From Acidobacteriota bacterium (lineage in GTDB: Bacteria > Acidobacteriota > Terriglobia > Bryobacterales > UBA6623): a DNA stretch of 64,000 bases. This document shows, one piece after another, positions 24,817 through 34,567 of this stretch (its first letter is position 1; each line of letters begins with the position of its first letter). The stretch spans positions 434,001 to 498,000 of the forward strand of contig WGMB01000004.1 of NCBI GenBank assembly GCA_016125275.1, written 5' to 3'. A program made the translations under genes and the position numbers. A model generated the notes under the pieces. That model was given only the letters and a program-made list of their open reading frames with translations, had not been told where the DNA came from and did not search any database.

Positions 24817-27800
24817 ATGTCGAATCGCATTCTCGCAGCCGCCCTGCTGCTTCTCGTTCCCATCGCAGCGTTCGCTCAGGCGGGCGCGTCGATCTCCGGC
24901 ACCGTGACTGACGCCTCCGGCGCCGTCGTCCCCGCCGCCCGGGTGACGGTTTCCAACGAGCAGACCGGCGCCGAACGCGCCGTCAGCGCCAACGAGTCCG
25001 GCTACTACACCGTGGGCTCTCTGGCGCCAGGACGATACGCCGTCACCGTCGAGGCCGACGGCTTTCAGACGTCCTCGCGCACGGGCGTGGAGGCCCAAGT
25101 CGATGAGCGCCTGCGCGTTGACGTGAGCCTCGCCGTGGGGCAGATCACCGAAGTCGTCGAGGTTTCCGGCCAGGCGGCGAAGGTCAACACCCAGGACGCC
25201 GTGATGCGATCGGTCATCGACGCCAAGCGCATGGTGGACCTGCCGCTCAACGGCCGCAGCCCGCTGCAGCTCATGGCGCTAACGCCAGGCGTCATCCCGG
25301 CCCGGGCCGACGTCGGCGGATCGTTCCAGCCGGACGGTCAGCAGTTCGCCTCCGTGAGCGGAAGCAAGACCAACGGCGTCAACTACGTGCTCGACGGCGG
25401 CGACAACATGGACACCTACCGCGCCGTCGCCAATTCCTTCCCGAACCCGGACATCCTGCAGGAGTTCTCGGTCCAGACCAACAGCTACTCGGCGGAGTTC
25501 GGCGGCCGGGCCGGCGGCGTCGTCAACGCGGTGACCAAGTCGGGCACCAACCAGTTCCACGGCACGCTGTTCGAGTTTCTGCGCAACCAGCAGCTCAACG
25601 CCGGCAACTTCTTCGCGCCCGCCGATCCGGCCACCGGTACGAAGTCCAACGACGGCCTCAAGCGCAACCAGTACGGCGGCACCATCGGCGGTCCGATCAT
25701 CCGCAACAAGACCTTCTTCTTCTTCGGCTACCAACAGACGGCCGTGCGCCAGACGCCGACGACGGCGCAGTCCAGGGTCCTGACGGCGGGGCAAAGGATG
25801 GGCGACTTCAGCGACCTGGTCAGCGGCTCGGGCAGCTTGATCCCCATCAACGATCCGACGACCGGCGCGGCGTTCGCCAACAACGTGATTCCGTCCTCGC
25901 GCCTCGATCCCGTCTTCCAGAACTTTCTCGACGCCGTTCCGACCGCGCCCGATCCCAGCGGAATCGTCTATTACCCGCGCCGCACGATCAATGACGACAC
26001 GCAGTGGAACCTTCGCGTGGATCACCAGTTCACCACCAACGACCGCCTCTTCGTGCGCCTGTTCCGCGACCTCAACAGCCAACCCAACACCGGCATCCAG
26101 GGCAACATCCTCAGCTACGCCAACCGCCTGGAGCAGGACGCCACCAACCTCACCCTCGGCTACACGAAGATCTTCTCGCCGTCGGTGTTGGCGGACTTCT
26201 CGGCCACCTTCAACCGCTCCGACGGCCTGCGCGGCGATGTGGCGCCGTTCAACTGGCAGGACCTGGGCGCGAACGTCCCCGCGGCGGGCACCAGCAACGA
26301 CCTCCTGTTCTTCATGAACGGCTTCTTCAACATCTCTCTGTTCGGCGACACTCCGTTGGTTCGCAACAACTTCCAGTACAAGGCCAGCTTCAGCACCGTC
26401 AAAGGCCGTCACAACCTGCGCTACGGCGTCACGGCCATCCGCCGGCAGTTCAACATCCCAATCGTGAACGTGCAGTTCCACGGCCGTTACACCTTCAGCC
26501 AAGCCCTGACGGGCAGCAACGCCGCCGACGCGGTGATCGGCAAGCCCAGCGCCTTCCTGCAGACCGACGGCTTCCGCGTCGCCTTGCGCGAAACCGACTG
26601 GGCCGCCTTCATCAACGACGAGTACAAGCTCAACAGCCGCGTCACGTTGAACCTGGGGATGCGCTACGAGCCGTTCTTGCCCTGGCGCGACACCTGGAAC
26701 CCGCTGCCCCAGTTGGCGCAGTTCCAGCCCGGCCAGCAGTCCACCGTCTACAACAACGCGCCCACCGGCCTGATCTTCTACGGTGACCAAGGGGTGCAGC
26801 GCGGCGTGGCCAAGGACAACTGGAAGCGCTTCGCACCGCGCATGGGCGTGGCGATCGATCCGACCGGACACGGCACCATGAGCTTCCGGGCCGGCTACGG
26901 CGTCTTCTTCGACCAGACCTTGACGGCCGAGCAGACCCAGCAGTACGCCAGCCAGATTCCGGCCTTCACCACCACCGTGAACGTGCCGTTCCCGGTGAGC
27001 ACGCAGGACCCCTACGCGGGCCGGCCGGTTCCGTTCCCGGCGGCCGTGCCCAAGCCCCGCGACTACGTATTCCCCAGTCCGGTGACCGACATCCGCATGT
27101 TCTCGCCGGACATGACGAACCCCTATACCCAGCAGTGGAACGCGACCTTTGAGTCGCAGCTCTTCCGCCCCAGCCTGATCGGGCGGGTGACCTATCAGGG
27201 TTCCAAGGGCACGCGCCTGCCGCTGCTTTGGGAACAGAACCCGGGCGTCTACGTTCCGGGACAGTCGACGCGCGGAAACGTCAACAGCCGTCGTCCTTAC
27301 GGACCGGACTTCACCAGCATCAAGAGCGTCTCCCCGGTCGGCAACCACACCTACAACGCCCTCGTGGTGACCCTCGAGAAGCGCTTCACCAAGACCTACA
27401 GCGTGCTGGGCTCCTACACTTGGTCGAAGAACATCGACACGGGGTCGAACGCCAGCAGCGCCAACGGCAACTCCGTCGTCAACCCGTTCAACTTCTTCAG
27501 CGACCGCGGCCGGGCGGACGCCGACCGCACGCACGCCGTCGTCGTCTCGTATGTGTGGGAGCTGCCGAAGCTCAGCAACGCTCCGGCCCTGGTGCGGCAC
27601 GTGCTGGGAGGTTGGCAGAACAACGGCATCGTCAGCATGTATTCCGGGTTCCCGTTCAGCGTGGTGTCGGGCATCGACAACTCGCTCACAGGCGTCGGAC
27701 AGGACCGCGCCAATCTGATCGGCGACCCGAACTTGAGCTTCGATCGCCCCAACGGACAGCTCATCCAGAAGTACTTCAATACCGACGCCTTCACGGCGAA

Positions 27801-28056
27801 CCCCGAAGGAACCTTCGGCACCTCGGGCCGCAACATCCTGCGCGGACCGGGGACGCAGACGGTGGACTTCTCGGTCTTCAAGAACATCCCGACCTTCGAG
27901 GGGCAGTCGTTGCAGTTCCGCGCCGAGATGTTCAACTTCCTCAACCATGCGAACTTCGGCAATCCCAACTCGAACCTGCAGTCCGGCGCCTTCGGCCGTA
28001 TCACCAGCGCGGGCTCGCCTCGTATCATCCAGTTCGCTTTGAAGTACGTGTTCTGA
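24817..28056 (+). CDS. TonB-dependent receptor, Oar-like (receptor 2)
   Basis: The 1079-residue product has a Sec signal (residues about 4-21, cleavage near AFAQ) and a carboxypeptidase regulatory-like domain (about 25-105, ISGTVTDASGAVVPAARVTV). The plug follows (about 120-250, with VDLPLNGRSPLQLMALTPGV and LDGGDNMD), then a long beta-barrel ending in Phe (ALKYVF). The ribosome site AAGGA lies 7 bases before the ATG. The barrel loops differ strongly from receptors 1 and 3, so different ligands are likely. Its unit encodes two sulfatases, a beta-helix protein and sugar-oxidising enzymes, so a sulfated oligosaccharide is the best guess for the ligand. Regulation by the divergent IclR protein is supported by operator O2. 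Confidence 0.94.
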   Translation: MSNRILAAALLLLVPIAAFAQAGASISGTVTDASGAVVPAARVTVSNEQTGAERAVSANESGYYTVGSLAPGRYAVTVEADGFQTSSRTGVEAQVDERLRVDVSLAVGQITEVVEVSGQAAKVNTQDAVMRSVIDAKRMVDLPLNGRSPLQLMALTPGVIPARADVGGSFQPDGQQFASVSGSKTNGVNYVLDGGDNMDTYRAVANSFPNPDILQEFSVQTNSYSAEFGGRAGGVVNAVTKSGTNQFHGTLFEFLRNQQLNAGNFFAPADPATGTKSNDGLKRNQYGGTIGGPIIRNKTFFFFGYQQTAVRQTPTTAQSRVLTAGQRMGDFSDLVSGSGSLIPINDPTTGAAFANNVIPSSRLDPVFQNFLDAVPTAPDPSGIVYYPRRTINDDTQWNLRVDHQFTTNDRLFVRLFRDLNSQPNTGIQGNILSYANRLEQDATNLTLGYTKIFSPSVLADFSATFNRSDGLRGDVAPFNWQDLGANVPAAGTSNDLLFFMNGFFNISLFGDTPLVRNNFQYKASFSTVKGRHNLRYGVTAIRRQFNIPIVNVQFHGRYTFSQALTGSNAADAVIGKPSAFLQTDGFRVALRETDWAAFINDEYKLNSRVTLNLGMRYEPFLPWRDTWNPLPQLAQFQPGQQSTVYNNAPTGLIFYGDQGVQRGVAKDNWKRFAPRMGVAIDPTGHGTMSFRAGYGVFFDQTLTAEQTQQYASQIPAFTTTVNVPFPVSTQDPYAGRPVPFPAAVPKPRDYVFPSPVTDIRMFSPDMTNPYTQQWNATFESQLFRPSLIGRVTYQGSKGTRLPLLWEQNPGVYVPGQSTRGNVNSRRPYGPDFTSIKSVSPVGNHTYNALVVTLEKRFTKTYSVLGSYTWSKNIDTGSNASSANGNSVVNPFNFFSDRGRADADRTHAVVVSYVWELPKLSNAPALVRHVLGGWQNNGIVSMYSGFPFSVVSGIDNSLTGVGQDRANLIGDPNLSFDRPNGQLIQKYFNTDAFTANPEGTFGTSGRNILRGPGTQTVDFSVFKNIPTFEGQSLQFRAEMFNFLNHANFGNPNSNLQSGAFGRITSAGSPRIIQFALKYVF

Positions 28057-28075
28057 CGCTTCTGTCCGTCGCGCC

Positions 28076-28112
28076 GGTCGGCCGGCCTTCCGCTGGGGAG
28101 GGCCGGCCGACC
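28076..28112 (+). promoter_or_regulatory. strong intercistronic hairpin after receptor 2
   Basis: The arms GGTCGGCCGGCC (28076-28087) and GGCCGGCCGACC (28101-28112) are perfect complements, and TTCC pairs with GGGA inside, leaving a short loop. It begins 20 bases after the receptor stop and has no T-run, matching the placement of the hairpin after receptor 1. It may stabilise the receptor message over the enzyme genes. Confidence 0.65.
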
Positions 28113-28143
28113 CGGGCGCAACGCCGACGCTCTCGGGCGACCC

Positions 28144-29742
28144 ATGATCCTGCTCCGCCACCGAATCGCCGCGCTCCTGCTGCTGGCCCTGGCCGCAGCC
28201 TCGCCGCGCCCCGCCCCGGGGGCGGACAAGCCCAACATTGTGCTGATCCTGGCGGATGACATGGGCTTCTCCGACCTGTCGAGCTACGGCAGCGAGATCG
28301 ACACGCCGAATCTGGACCGCTTGGCAGCCAACGGCCTGCGCTACACGCAGTTCTACAACGTAGGCCGCTGCGCCCCCACGCGAGCCTCCCTGCTGACGGG
28401 CTTGTACAACCACCACGCCGGAGTCGGACACATGGTGGAAGACTTCGGGCTGCCGGGCTACCGTGGCCGGCTCAATCCCGAAGCCGTGACCATCGGCGAG
28501 GCTCTGCGGCCGGCCGGTTACCGCACGATCGCCGTCGGTAAGTGGCACGTGGGGTCTCCGCGCGGCTCTTGGCCCTTGGACCGCGGCTTCGACCGCTTCT
28601 ACGGCTCTCCGCAGGGGGACCTGCATTACTTTCGGATGTTTGGAGGCCGGTCGCTGGTGCTCGGAGACCAAGTGATCGAACCGGGGGAGGATTGGTTCAG
28701 CACCGAGGCCTACACCGAGCAGGCGATCGGGTTCATCCGCGAGGCCCAGGCCAACTCCAAACCCTTCTTCTGCTACCTGGCCTACTACGCGCCGCACTAT
28801 CCTCTGCAAGCGCGCCCGCAGGACATCGAACGCCACCTGGGCCGCTACCGCCAGGGATGGGGGCCGACCGGGGCCGCCCGGCATCGGCGCCAGGTGGAGA
28901 GGGGCGTCGTCGAATCCCGCTGGGGATCGAGCCCGCCCGACCCGCGCTTGGTTCCGGACTGGGCGACCGTCGACCAGGAGGAGATGGATCGCCGCATGGC
29001 TGTCTACGCGGCGCAGGTGGAGGAGATGGACCGGGGCGTTGGGCGCGTGGTGAGCCTGCTCGAGGAGTCCGGGGCGATCGACAACACGCTGATTCTGTTC
29101 CTCTCCGACAACGGCGGAGATTCGGCGGGCGGTCCGTTGGGCTTTCGACGATCCGACCGCGGCGATGCGACGGCTCCGATCGGCTCGCCGGACTCCTATG
29201 CCAGCTTCGGCGCCGCCTGGGCCCATGTGGCCAACACGCCCTTTCGCGGCTACAAGGGCGAAACCTACGAGGGCGGGGTCGCCACCCCGCTGATCGTCCA
29301 TTGGCCGGCCGGCATCTCGGAACGCGGAGGCCTACGGCGCCAAGTGGGCCACGTCATCGACCTGCTGCCCACGCTGCTGGACGCGGCGGGAGCGGCGTAC
29401 CCCGCCGAACGCAATGGAAAGCCGACCTTACCGCTGGACGGCCGCAGCCTGGTCCCGACCTTCCAGAACCGGCTGATGGAACGCGAGCCGCTGTTCTGGG
29501 AACATATGGGCGCTCGGGCCGTCCGGGACGGGCGCTGGAAGCTGGTCAGCCGTCCAAAGGGCGACTGGGAGCTCTACGACCTCGACTCGGACCGGGCCGA
29601 ATCGAAAGACCTGGCCCCGGAGCGGTCGGAGCTGGTCCGGAAGCTGAGCAGCGTCTACGACGCTTGGGCGGCCAGAACGGGCGTGGAGCCGTGGCAGAAG
29701 GTCCAGCCGATCTTCGACAAGCTGCGAGAGGCGCAACCGTGA
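28144..29742 (+). CDS. secreted sulfatase (formylglycine type), sulfatase 1
   Basis: The 532-residue product has a signal peptide (about residues 6-27) and a type I sulfatase fold. The active-site motif is Cys76-Ala-Pro-Thr-Arg80 (CxPxR), whose Cys must be converted to formylglycine. Metal ligands come from LADDMG near residue 38 and from LSDNGGD in the C-terminal half. It resembles arylsulfatases that act on sulfate esters of glycans; the sulfated position cannot be read. It lies 87 bases after receptor 2 and 50 bases before the beta-helix gene. No maturation enzyme (formylglycine-generating enzyme or anaerobic SME) is encoded in this window, so it must be supplied from elsewhere. Confidence 0.93.
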   Translation: MILLRHRIAALLLLALAAASPRPAPGADKPNIVLILADDMGFSDLSSYGSEIDTPNLDRLAANGLRYTQFYNVGRCAPTRASLLTGLYNHHAGVGHMVEDFGLPGYRGRLNPEAVTIGEALRPAGYRTIAVGKWHVGSPRGSWPLDRGFDRFYGSPQGDLHYFRMFGGRSLVLGDQVIEPGEDWFSTEAYTEQAIGFIREAQANSKPFFCYLAYYAPHYPLQARPQDIERHLGRYRQGWGPTGAARHRRQVERGVVESRWGSSPPDPRLVPDWATVDQEEMDRRMAVYAAQVEEMDRGVGRVVSLLEESGAIDNTLILFLSDNGGDSAGGPLGFRRSDRGDATAPIGSPDSYASFGAAWAHVANTPFRGYKGETYEGGVATPLIVHWPAGISERGGLRRQVGHVIDLLPTLLDAAGAAYPAERNGKPTLPLDGRSLVPTFQNRLMEREPLFWEHMGARAVRDGRWKLVSRPKGDWELYDLDSDRAESKDLAPERSELVRKLSSVYDAWAARTGVEPWQKVQPIFDKLREAQP

Positions 29743-29792
29743 CGCCACGAGCCACAGGAGACGCCGCCGCGCGCGGTGGGGGAAGACTTTTC

Positions 29793-31631
29793 ATGACGTT
29801 GAGATTGTTCGCCACGTTGGCTGTTGCGGTTGCGGTCGCCGCCGCGCAGGGTCCGCCCGCCGTGGACTCCACACACTACATCCGCCCGGGTGAGAACCCC
29901 CAGGCCGTGATGGACGCCGCCGCTCCCGGAGACAAGCTCGTCTTCCTGCCCGGCGTCCACGAGCACCCTTTGCGCAAGCATCAATCGCTGCTCTACGTGG
30001 ACAAGCCGATCGACATCGAGCTGATGGAAGGGGCCGTGCTGAAGCTGGCCGACGGGCAGACGACGCTCGAGACCGAGCCGGAGCTCTCGATCGACCACGG
30101 CTCCGTAAAGACCATCGACGATTTCTCCGTCCGCGGCCGCTATGACAAGGGGCTCGGCCCGGTGATCTTCACCGTACGGATCGACGGCGAAGGCAAGGCC
30201 GGCCGGCCCGACACCTTCTCGTGGGTGACCGGCTGGGGGCCCGGGGCCACCACCGGGACGCCGCACGCCAAGGTCCCGGTCACCGGCGACTGGCAACCTC
30301 TGAGCAACGGCGTGGAGATCAAGTTCGATGCGCGGAGCGGGCACAGCGACGGCAGCTTCTGGGCGCTCTCCTACGACGGCCGCGAGTCCTACGGCATCCG
30401 GGTGGGGTACGGCACACAGCCCGAATACATCGAGAATGTGCGGATCTTCGGCCGTGGCGTGGTCGACCTGAACCAGGACAACAACGTCCAGCCCTCGGAG
30501 CTGGTCAAGGACATCTCGGCCTGCGTGCTGCTGCACGGCCGTGTTCGGAACGTCTCCGTTGAGCAGATCACCATGACCAACACCATGCGAACGGTGATGG
30601 TCTACGGCGAGCACACCGGCAAGTTCCTGCGCGGCGGGGCGACGGCGGGCGGCGAATCGTTCGATGCCGAGAACATCGCCATCCTCGGGACCCGCACCAT
30701 CAACCCCAAGGGCCGAGCCTATCTGCTGGGACACCCCTCCCACCGAGGCCTTCTCAGCAAGGTGCGCTGCAACTACAACTACATGGAGACGGGGGCGACG
30801 GCGCTCGAGCCGAACTTCAACCTGAGCCAGTACGAAGTGATCGGCAACGTGATCAAGAGCGGCGGCCGGGCCATCCACTGCTGGCGCAAGTCCGTGAACG
30901 GGATCATCAAGAACAACGTTCGCATCGACGATCCCACCGGAATGGAAGTGGTGATGGTGAACGCGCCCGGCGCTTGGGAGACCCCGGAAAACCTGATCAT
31001 CCGCGACAACCGCAACCACTTGAGCGATCCGTTGGGCTACTGGGCTACCACGACGGGCGGCTTCGAGAACAAGGCGCTCGGCCAGTATTCCGGCGTTGCC
31101 GGCGGCCGCCGCAACGTGGCTGAGGCGGACTTCGCCACGGTGACGGGAGGCGACGGCAACCGCGCGGCCGCGCCGTACTCCCAAGCGCAAGGTTGGCAGG
31201 CGAATGCGCGGCTGCCCGGCGAGGACGCGCTAGCATCGGGCGCGTTCGAGACGCCGGGCGACGCACAGTCGTCGACGCTGGTCGCCAAGGGCGTGACCAC
31301 GGACGGCGCCGCCGCGATGCTGGCCCTGGCAGGCGGCGCTCCGGTGCGCATCGCCGACGGCGCCACTGTGGCGTACCGGGTGCTGGCGGTCGCCCGAGGG
31401 CAGGGTGGCGGGGCCATGGCGGCCTATGAGGCAAAGGGCTTGGCGGTGCGCGACGGAACCGGCCTGAAGCTGCTGGGAGCAAAGGCCACGGCGCTGCACG
31501 AGAGCGACGCCGCTCTGGATTTCGAGATCGTCGACGCGGGGCAGGGAGCGCTTGGGCTCCGGGCGCACGGTCTGGCGGGCCGGACGCTGCGCTGGGTGGC
31601 CCGGCTGGAACTGGTCGAGGTGGCGTATTGA
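29793..31631 (+). CDS. secreted right-handed beta-helix protein with YadA-head-like repeats
   Basis: The 612-residue product has a signal peptide (to about residue 20). A right-handed parallel beta-helix of the pectate-lyase type follows (about 25-420), opening with PGENPQAVMDAAAPGDKLVF. Next come four repeats of exactly 15 residues with Asn at 426, 441, 456 and 471 and the pattern N-x-A-x3-[YF]-[SA]-x-[VA]-x-GG, decaying in the fourth copy. This resembles the head repeats of YadA and of phage tail proteins, which form trimeric left-handed rolls. Residues 486-612 form a last beta domain. It may be a polysaccharide lyase or a glycan-binding trimer; no catalytic residues could be assigned. The downstream FAD gene overlaps its stop by 4 bases. 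Confidence 0.8.
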   Translation: MTLRLFATLAVAVAVAAAQGPPAVDSTHYIRPGENPQAVMDAAAPGDKLVFLPGVHEHPLRKHQSLLYVDKPIDIELMEGAVLKLADGQTTLETEPELSIDHGSVKTIDDFSVRGRYDKGLGPVIFTVRIDGEGKAGRPDTFSWVTGWGPGATTGTPHAKVPVTGDWQPLSNGVEIKFDARSGHSDGSFWALSYDGRESYGIRVGYGTQPEYIENVRIFGRGVVDLNQDNNVQPSELVKDISACVLLHGRVRNVSVEQITMTNTMRTVMVYGEHTGKFLRGGATAGGESFDAENIAILGTRTINPKGRAYLLGHPSHRGLLSKVRCNYNYMETGATALEPNFNLSQYEVIGNVIKSGGRAIHCWRKSVNGIIKNNVRIDDPTGMEVVMVNAPGAWETPENLIIRDNRNHLSDPLGYWATTTGGFENKALGQYSGVAGGRRNVAEADFATVTGGDGNRAAAPYSQAQGWQANARLPGEDALASGAFETPGDAQSSTLVAKGVTTDGAAAMLALAGGAPVRIADGATVAYRVLAVARGQGGGAMAAYEAKGLAVRDGTGLKLLGAKATALHESDAALDFEIVDAGQGALGLRAHGLAGRTLRWVARLELVEVAY

Positions 31632-33784
31632 GGGCCGCGACGCACGGCGTGCTGTTCGCGCTGCTGCTGGCGGCTCCGGCGGGCGCTGAAGCGGTCGATG
31701 CCGATCTGCTCATCGTCGGCGGAACGGAGTCCGGATGGGCGGCGGCGATCCAGGCCGCGAGGATGGGCGTCGGCTCGATCGTGCTGGTCAACGACATCGA
31801 ATGGCTCGGCGGGCAGTTCTCCGCGGAATCGGTGGGCGCCATTGACGAGAACCGGGGCATGGATGGCGCGCCGTTCCCGCGATCCGGGCTCTTTGCCGAG
31901 CTCGCCGAGCGCATTGAGCAGGACAACCTGCGCCTCTACGGCAACAAGAAACCCGGCAATGCCTGGACGGCTCGCACGGAGGTGCGTCCGGCGCAGGCCG
32001 CTCGGCTGTTCCGGGAAATGATCGAGCCCTATGTGGCTTCCGGTCAGGTGCGGCTCTTCTCGCACTTCTACGCCACGGGAGCCTCGCTGGCGGGCGACGG
32101 CAAGACCCTCAAGTCGGTGCGATTCCGTTCGAGCGTTCAAGGCGAGCCGGAGCTGAGCGTCCGGGCGAAGCTGACGATCGACGCCTCGGATTGGGGCGAC
32201 GTGGTGCAGGCTTCCGGCGCCGACTTCGAAGTGGGCGTCGATCCTCGCAGCCGTTACGGAGAACCCAATGCGCCGGTCGACCAGAGCGCTTTCCCTCCGA
32301 CCGACATGAACCCGATCACCTACACATTGGTGATCACCGAGACCGGCGACGGCGACCCGATTCCTCGCCCCGAACACTTCGACGACCAGCGCTACTTCCT
32401 CACTTCCAGCGTCACCGAGCGGGACTACCGGGCCCTGCCGTGGCCCTTTCCGCCACACCGTCCCTTCAACCCGCCGTGGACGCCGCTGACGGGCAAGTTC
32501 TACCAGGGCGACCGCAGCGTCTACTCACAGCGCCGCTTGGTGGACCACTACAACCAGAAGATCGACCACCCGGACGTAATTTCGCTGGTCTGGACCATCC
32601 AGGACTATCCCCTCGACGCACTGCCGAGCCATGTGATCAACGCTCTGGAAGCCGACCAGCCCGGCGCTTCCCGCAAGAACATCGCGCTGATGAGCCGCAA
32701 TCAGCGCCAGATCGTCTTCGAAGACGCCAAGCAGCACTCGCTCGGCATGCTCTACCACCTGCAGACAACGGTGCACGATCGCATGGAGGACCGGGCGCAC
32801 TCGTTCCGGCGTTTCGAGCTCAGTGACGAGTTTCCGACTGAAGACCGCTGCCCGCCCAAGCCCTATGTCCGTGAATCGATCCGCCTGAAGGCGCTGTACA
32901 TGATGCGCGAGCCGGACAGCCGCCACTTCGAGGGCGGCGTCGCCTCGGCGACCGCAGAAGGAGTCGCCACGAAGGGTTCGACGGACGACCGCTTCTCGCA
33001 ACAGATGTACTACGACACGGTGGCCGGCTGGCAGTTCCCGTACGACTTCCACATGACCGGTCGGATGTTCCTCGGTGGCGACGAAACCGGACCCTGGGCC
33101 TCCTACTTCAAGCCGGGCCGGTCGTGGCGCACGCAGAGCGATCGCGCCACGTTCCCTTTGCGGAGCTTGATTCCGGAGCGCGTGGACGGATTGCTGGGCG
33201 CCCAGAAGAACCTCGGCTATTCCAGCATCGTCAGCTCGGCGGTCCGCATCCACGACCAGAGCGTGGCGATCGGCCAGGCCGCCGGGGCCGCGGCGGCGGT
33301 CGCACTGCGGAAGGGAATTCAGCCGCGGGCCCTGCCGTATGACTTGAATCTGCTCAGCAGCGTGCAGCGGGCCCTGGTCGAGCAGGGGGATGCCGGAACG
33401 CCGGCCATTCTGTGGCCTTTTCGCGACATCGGTCCCGAGCATGCCGCCTACGCCGCGGCGAACCTGCTGGCCGGCCACCAACTGTTGCCGCTCGAGCCCG
33501 GCGACGTCGACTTTCGCCCGGACGACCCGGTCAATGCCGATTGGCGCAGAGTCGTGGTCGAGCGCTCGCGCCGGCGGTTCATCGGCGCTCCGGCTCCGCC
33601 GGAAGGCGAAATGACGCGCGGCGATTTTGCCGTCCGCTGGTGGAACGCGCTCCGGGATCTGCGGCAGGCGGAGCTGCCGCGCTTCAGCGCGCTCGACGCG
33701 GACAACGACGGCGTCCCGGACCGCGACGATCCCGCGCCGTTCGACGCGGCCGACCGCAACTTGATGGACTTTCTCGCGCATTAG
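31628..33784 (+). CDS. secreted FAD-dependent oxidoreductase
   Basis: The 718-residue product has a signal peptide (about residues 5-22) and an FAD-binding Rossmann motif LLIVGGTESGWAAAIQAARMG (about 27-47). A further block YSSIVSSAVRIHDQSVAIGQAAGAAA near residue 545 is typical of the FAD_oxidored (PF12831) family. The C-terminus carries a calcium-loop-like DADNDGVPDRDD. The family often sits in glycan loci and is thought to oxidise sugars or polyols, but the reaction is unproven. The TTG start overlaps the TGA of the beta-helix gene (TTGA) and has GAGGTGG 4 bases upstream, so translation is coupled. Export of an FAD enzyme suggests folding before transport or cofactor loading outside; no twin-arginine motif is visible. 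Confidence 0.85.
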   Translation: MRAATHGVLFALLLAAPAGAEAVDADLLIVGGTESGWAAAIQAARMGVGSIVLVNDIEWLGGQFSAESVGAIDENRGMDGAPFPRSGLFAELAERIEQDNLRLYGNKKPGNAWTARTEVRPAQAARLFREMIEPYVASGQVRLFSHFYATGASLAGDGKTLKSVRFRSSVQGEPELSVRAKLTIDASDWGDVVQASGADFEVGVDPRSRYGEPNAPVDQSAFPPTDMNPITYTLVITETGDGDPIPRPEHFDDQRYFLTSSVTERDYRALPWPFPPHRPFNPPWTPLTGKFYQGDRSVYSQRRLVDHYNQKIDHPDVISLVWTIQDYPLDALPSHVINALEADQPGASRKNIALMSRNQRQIVFEDAKQHSLGMLYHLQTTVHDRMEDRAHSFRRFELSDEFPTEDRCPPKPYVRESIRLKALYMMREPDSRHFEGGVASATAEGVATKGSTDDRFSQQMYYDTVAGWQFPYDFHMTGRMFLGGDETGPWASYFKPGRSWRTQSDRATFPLRSLIPERVDGLLGAQKNLGYSSIVSSAVRIHDQSVAIGQAAGAAAAVALRKGIQPRALPYDLNLLSSVQRALVEQGDAGTPAILWPFRDIGPEHAAYAAANLLAGHQLLPLEPGDVDFRPDDPVNADWRRVVVERSRRRFIGAPAPPEGEMTRGDFAVRWWNALRDLRQAELPRFSALDADNDGVPDRDDPAPFDAADRNLMDFLAH

Positions 33785-33811
33785 GAGCGAACTCGGGAAA
33801 TCGGTGACGAC

Positions 33812-34567
33812 ATGTTTGATCTGACAGGAAAGTCCGCCCTTATCACGGGCGGCGCCTCCGGCATCGGCGAAGCGATCGCGCGCGCCTTTGTCGCACAAGG
33901 GGCTCGGGTAGTGATTGGGGACCGCGATGCGTCGCGCGCCCTACAGCTGGCCGAGGAGATCGGCGCGGAGGGGACTGCGCTCGATGTGACCGACCCTCGC
34001 TCTCTGCGGGCGGCGATGGATCGGGCGATCGACGCGGCGGGCGGGTTGGACCTGCTGGTCAACTGCGCCGGACTGATGCATGTGGGCAAGCTGCACGAGA
34101 CCGAGCCCGAGGACTACGACCGGATTCAGGCCGTCAACGCCCGCGGCGTCTACTTAGCCTGCAGGGCGGCCATCGAGCCCATGCTGCGGCGGCGTTCCGG
34201 CAACATCATCAACATCGCCTCGGTCGCTTCGCTGATCGCCGTGGAGCGCCGCTTCGCCTACTGCGTGAGCAAGGGCGCCGTGCTCGAGATGACCCGGGCG
34301 CTGGCGATCGACTACGCTCGCGACGGCATTCGCGCTAACGCCATCTGCCCCGGCACCGTCGATACGCCCATGATTCGCGGTTACGTGCAGAAGTACTTCG
34401 GCGACGATGTGGCCGGCACCCTGGCGCAGTTGCACGAGCGGCAGCCGATCGGCCGGATGGGTGAGGCGCGCGAGATCGCCGCACTGGCTGTCTTCTTAGC
34501 CGCCGACGAGAGCGCCTTCATGACCGGCGCGGCGCTGCCCATCGACGGAGGCTGGACCGCCAAGTGA
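33812..34567 (+). CDS. short-chain dehydrogenase/reductase (sugar dehydrogenase-like)
   Basis: The 251-residue product is a classical SDR. It has the cofactor motif TGGASGIG (12-19), Asp37 after the second strand (NAD preference), NCAG (84-87), and the catalytic Ser137, Tyr150 and Lys154 (YCVSK). The closing IDGGWTAK is typical of sugar and acyl dehydrogenases. In context it may oxidise a sugar such as L-fucose or galactose, or a keto-deoxy sugar acid, with NAD. It starts 27 bases after the FAD gene and its stop overlaps the GTG of the enolase gene, so the pair is coupled and probably works in one pathway. No signal peptide is present, so it is cytoplasmic. Confidence 0.9.
   Translation: MFDLTGKSALITGGASGIGEAIARAFVAQGARVVIGDRDASRALQLAEEIGAEGTALDVTDPRSLRAAMDRAIDAAGGLDLLVNCAGLMHVGKLHETEPEDYDRIQAVNARGVYLACRAAIEPMLRRRSGNIINIASVASLIAVERRFAYCVSKGAVLEMTRALAIDYARDGIRANAICPGTVDTPMIRGYVQKYFGDDVAGTLAQLHERQPIGRMGEAREIAALAVFLAADESAFMTGAALPIDGGWTAK

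Noticed and set aside
16957-28143. SusD-like partner for the receptors
   Set aside because: No SusD-like lipoprotein follows any receptor. The genes after them are hydrolases, so the Bacteroidetes-type locus model does not apply.
25279-29301. Open frame of 1340 codons on the minus strand
   Set aside because: It lies opposite receptor 2 and sulfatase 1, both of which have full domain signatures, signal peptides and ribosome sites. The frame is a by-product of high GC and has a Val/Arg/Gly-rich composition with no domain.
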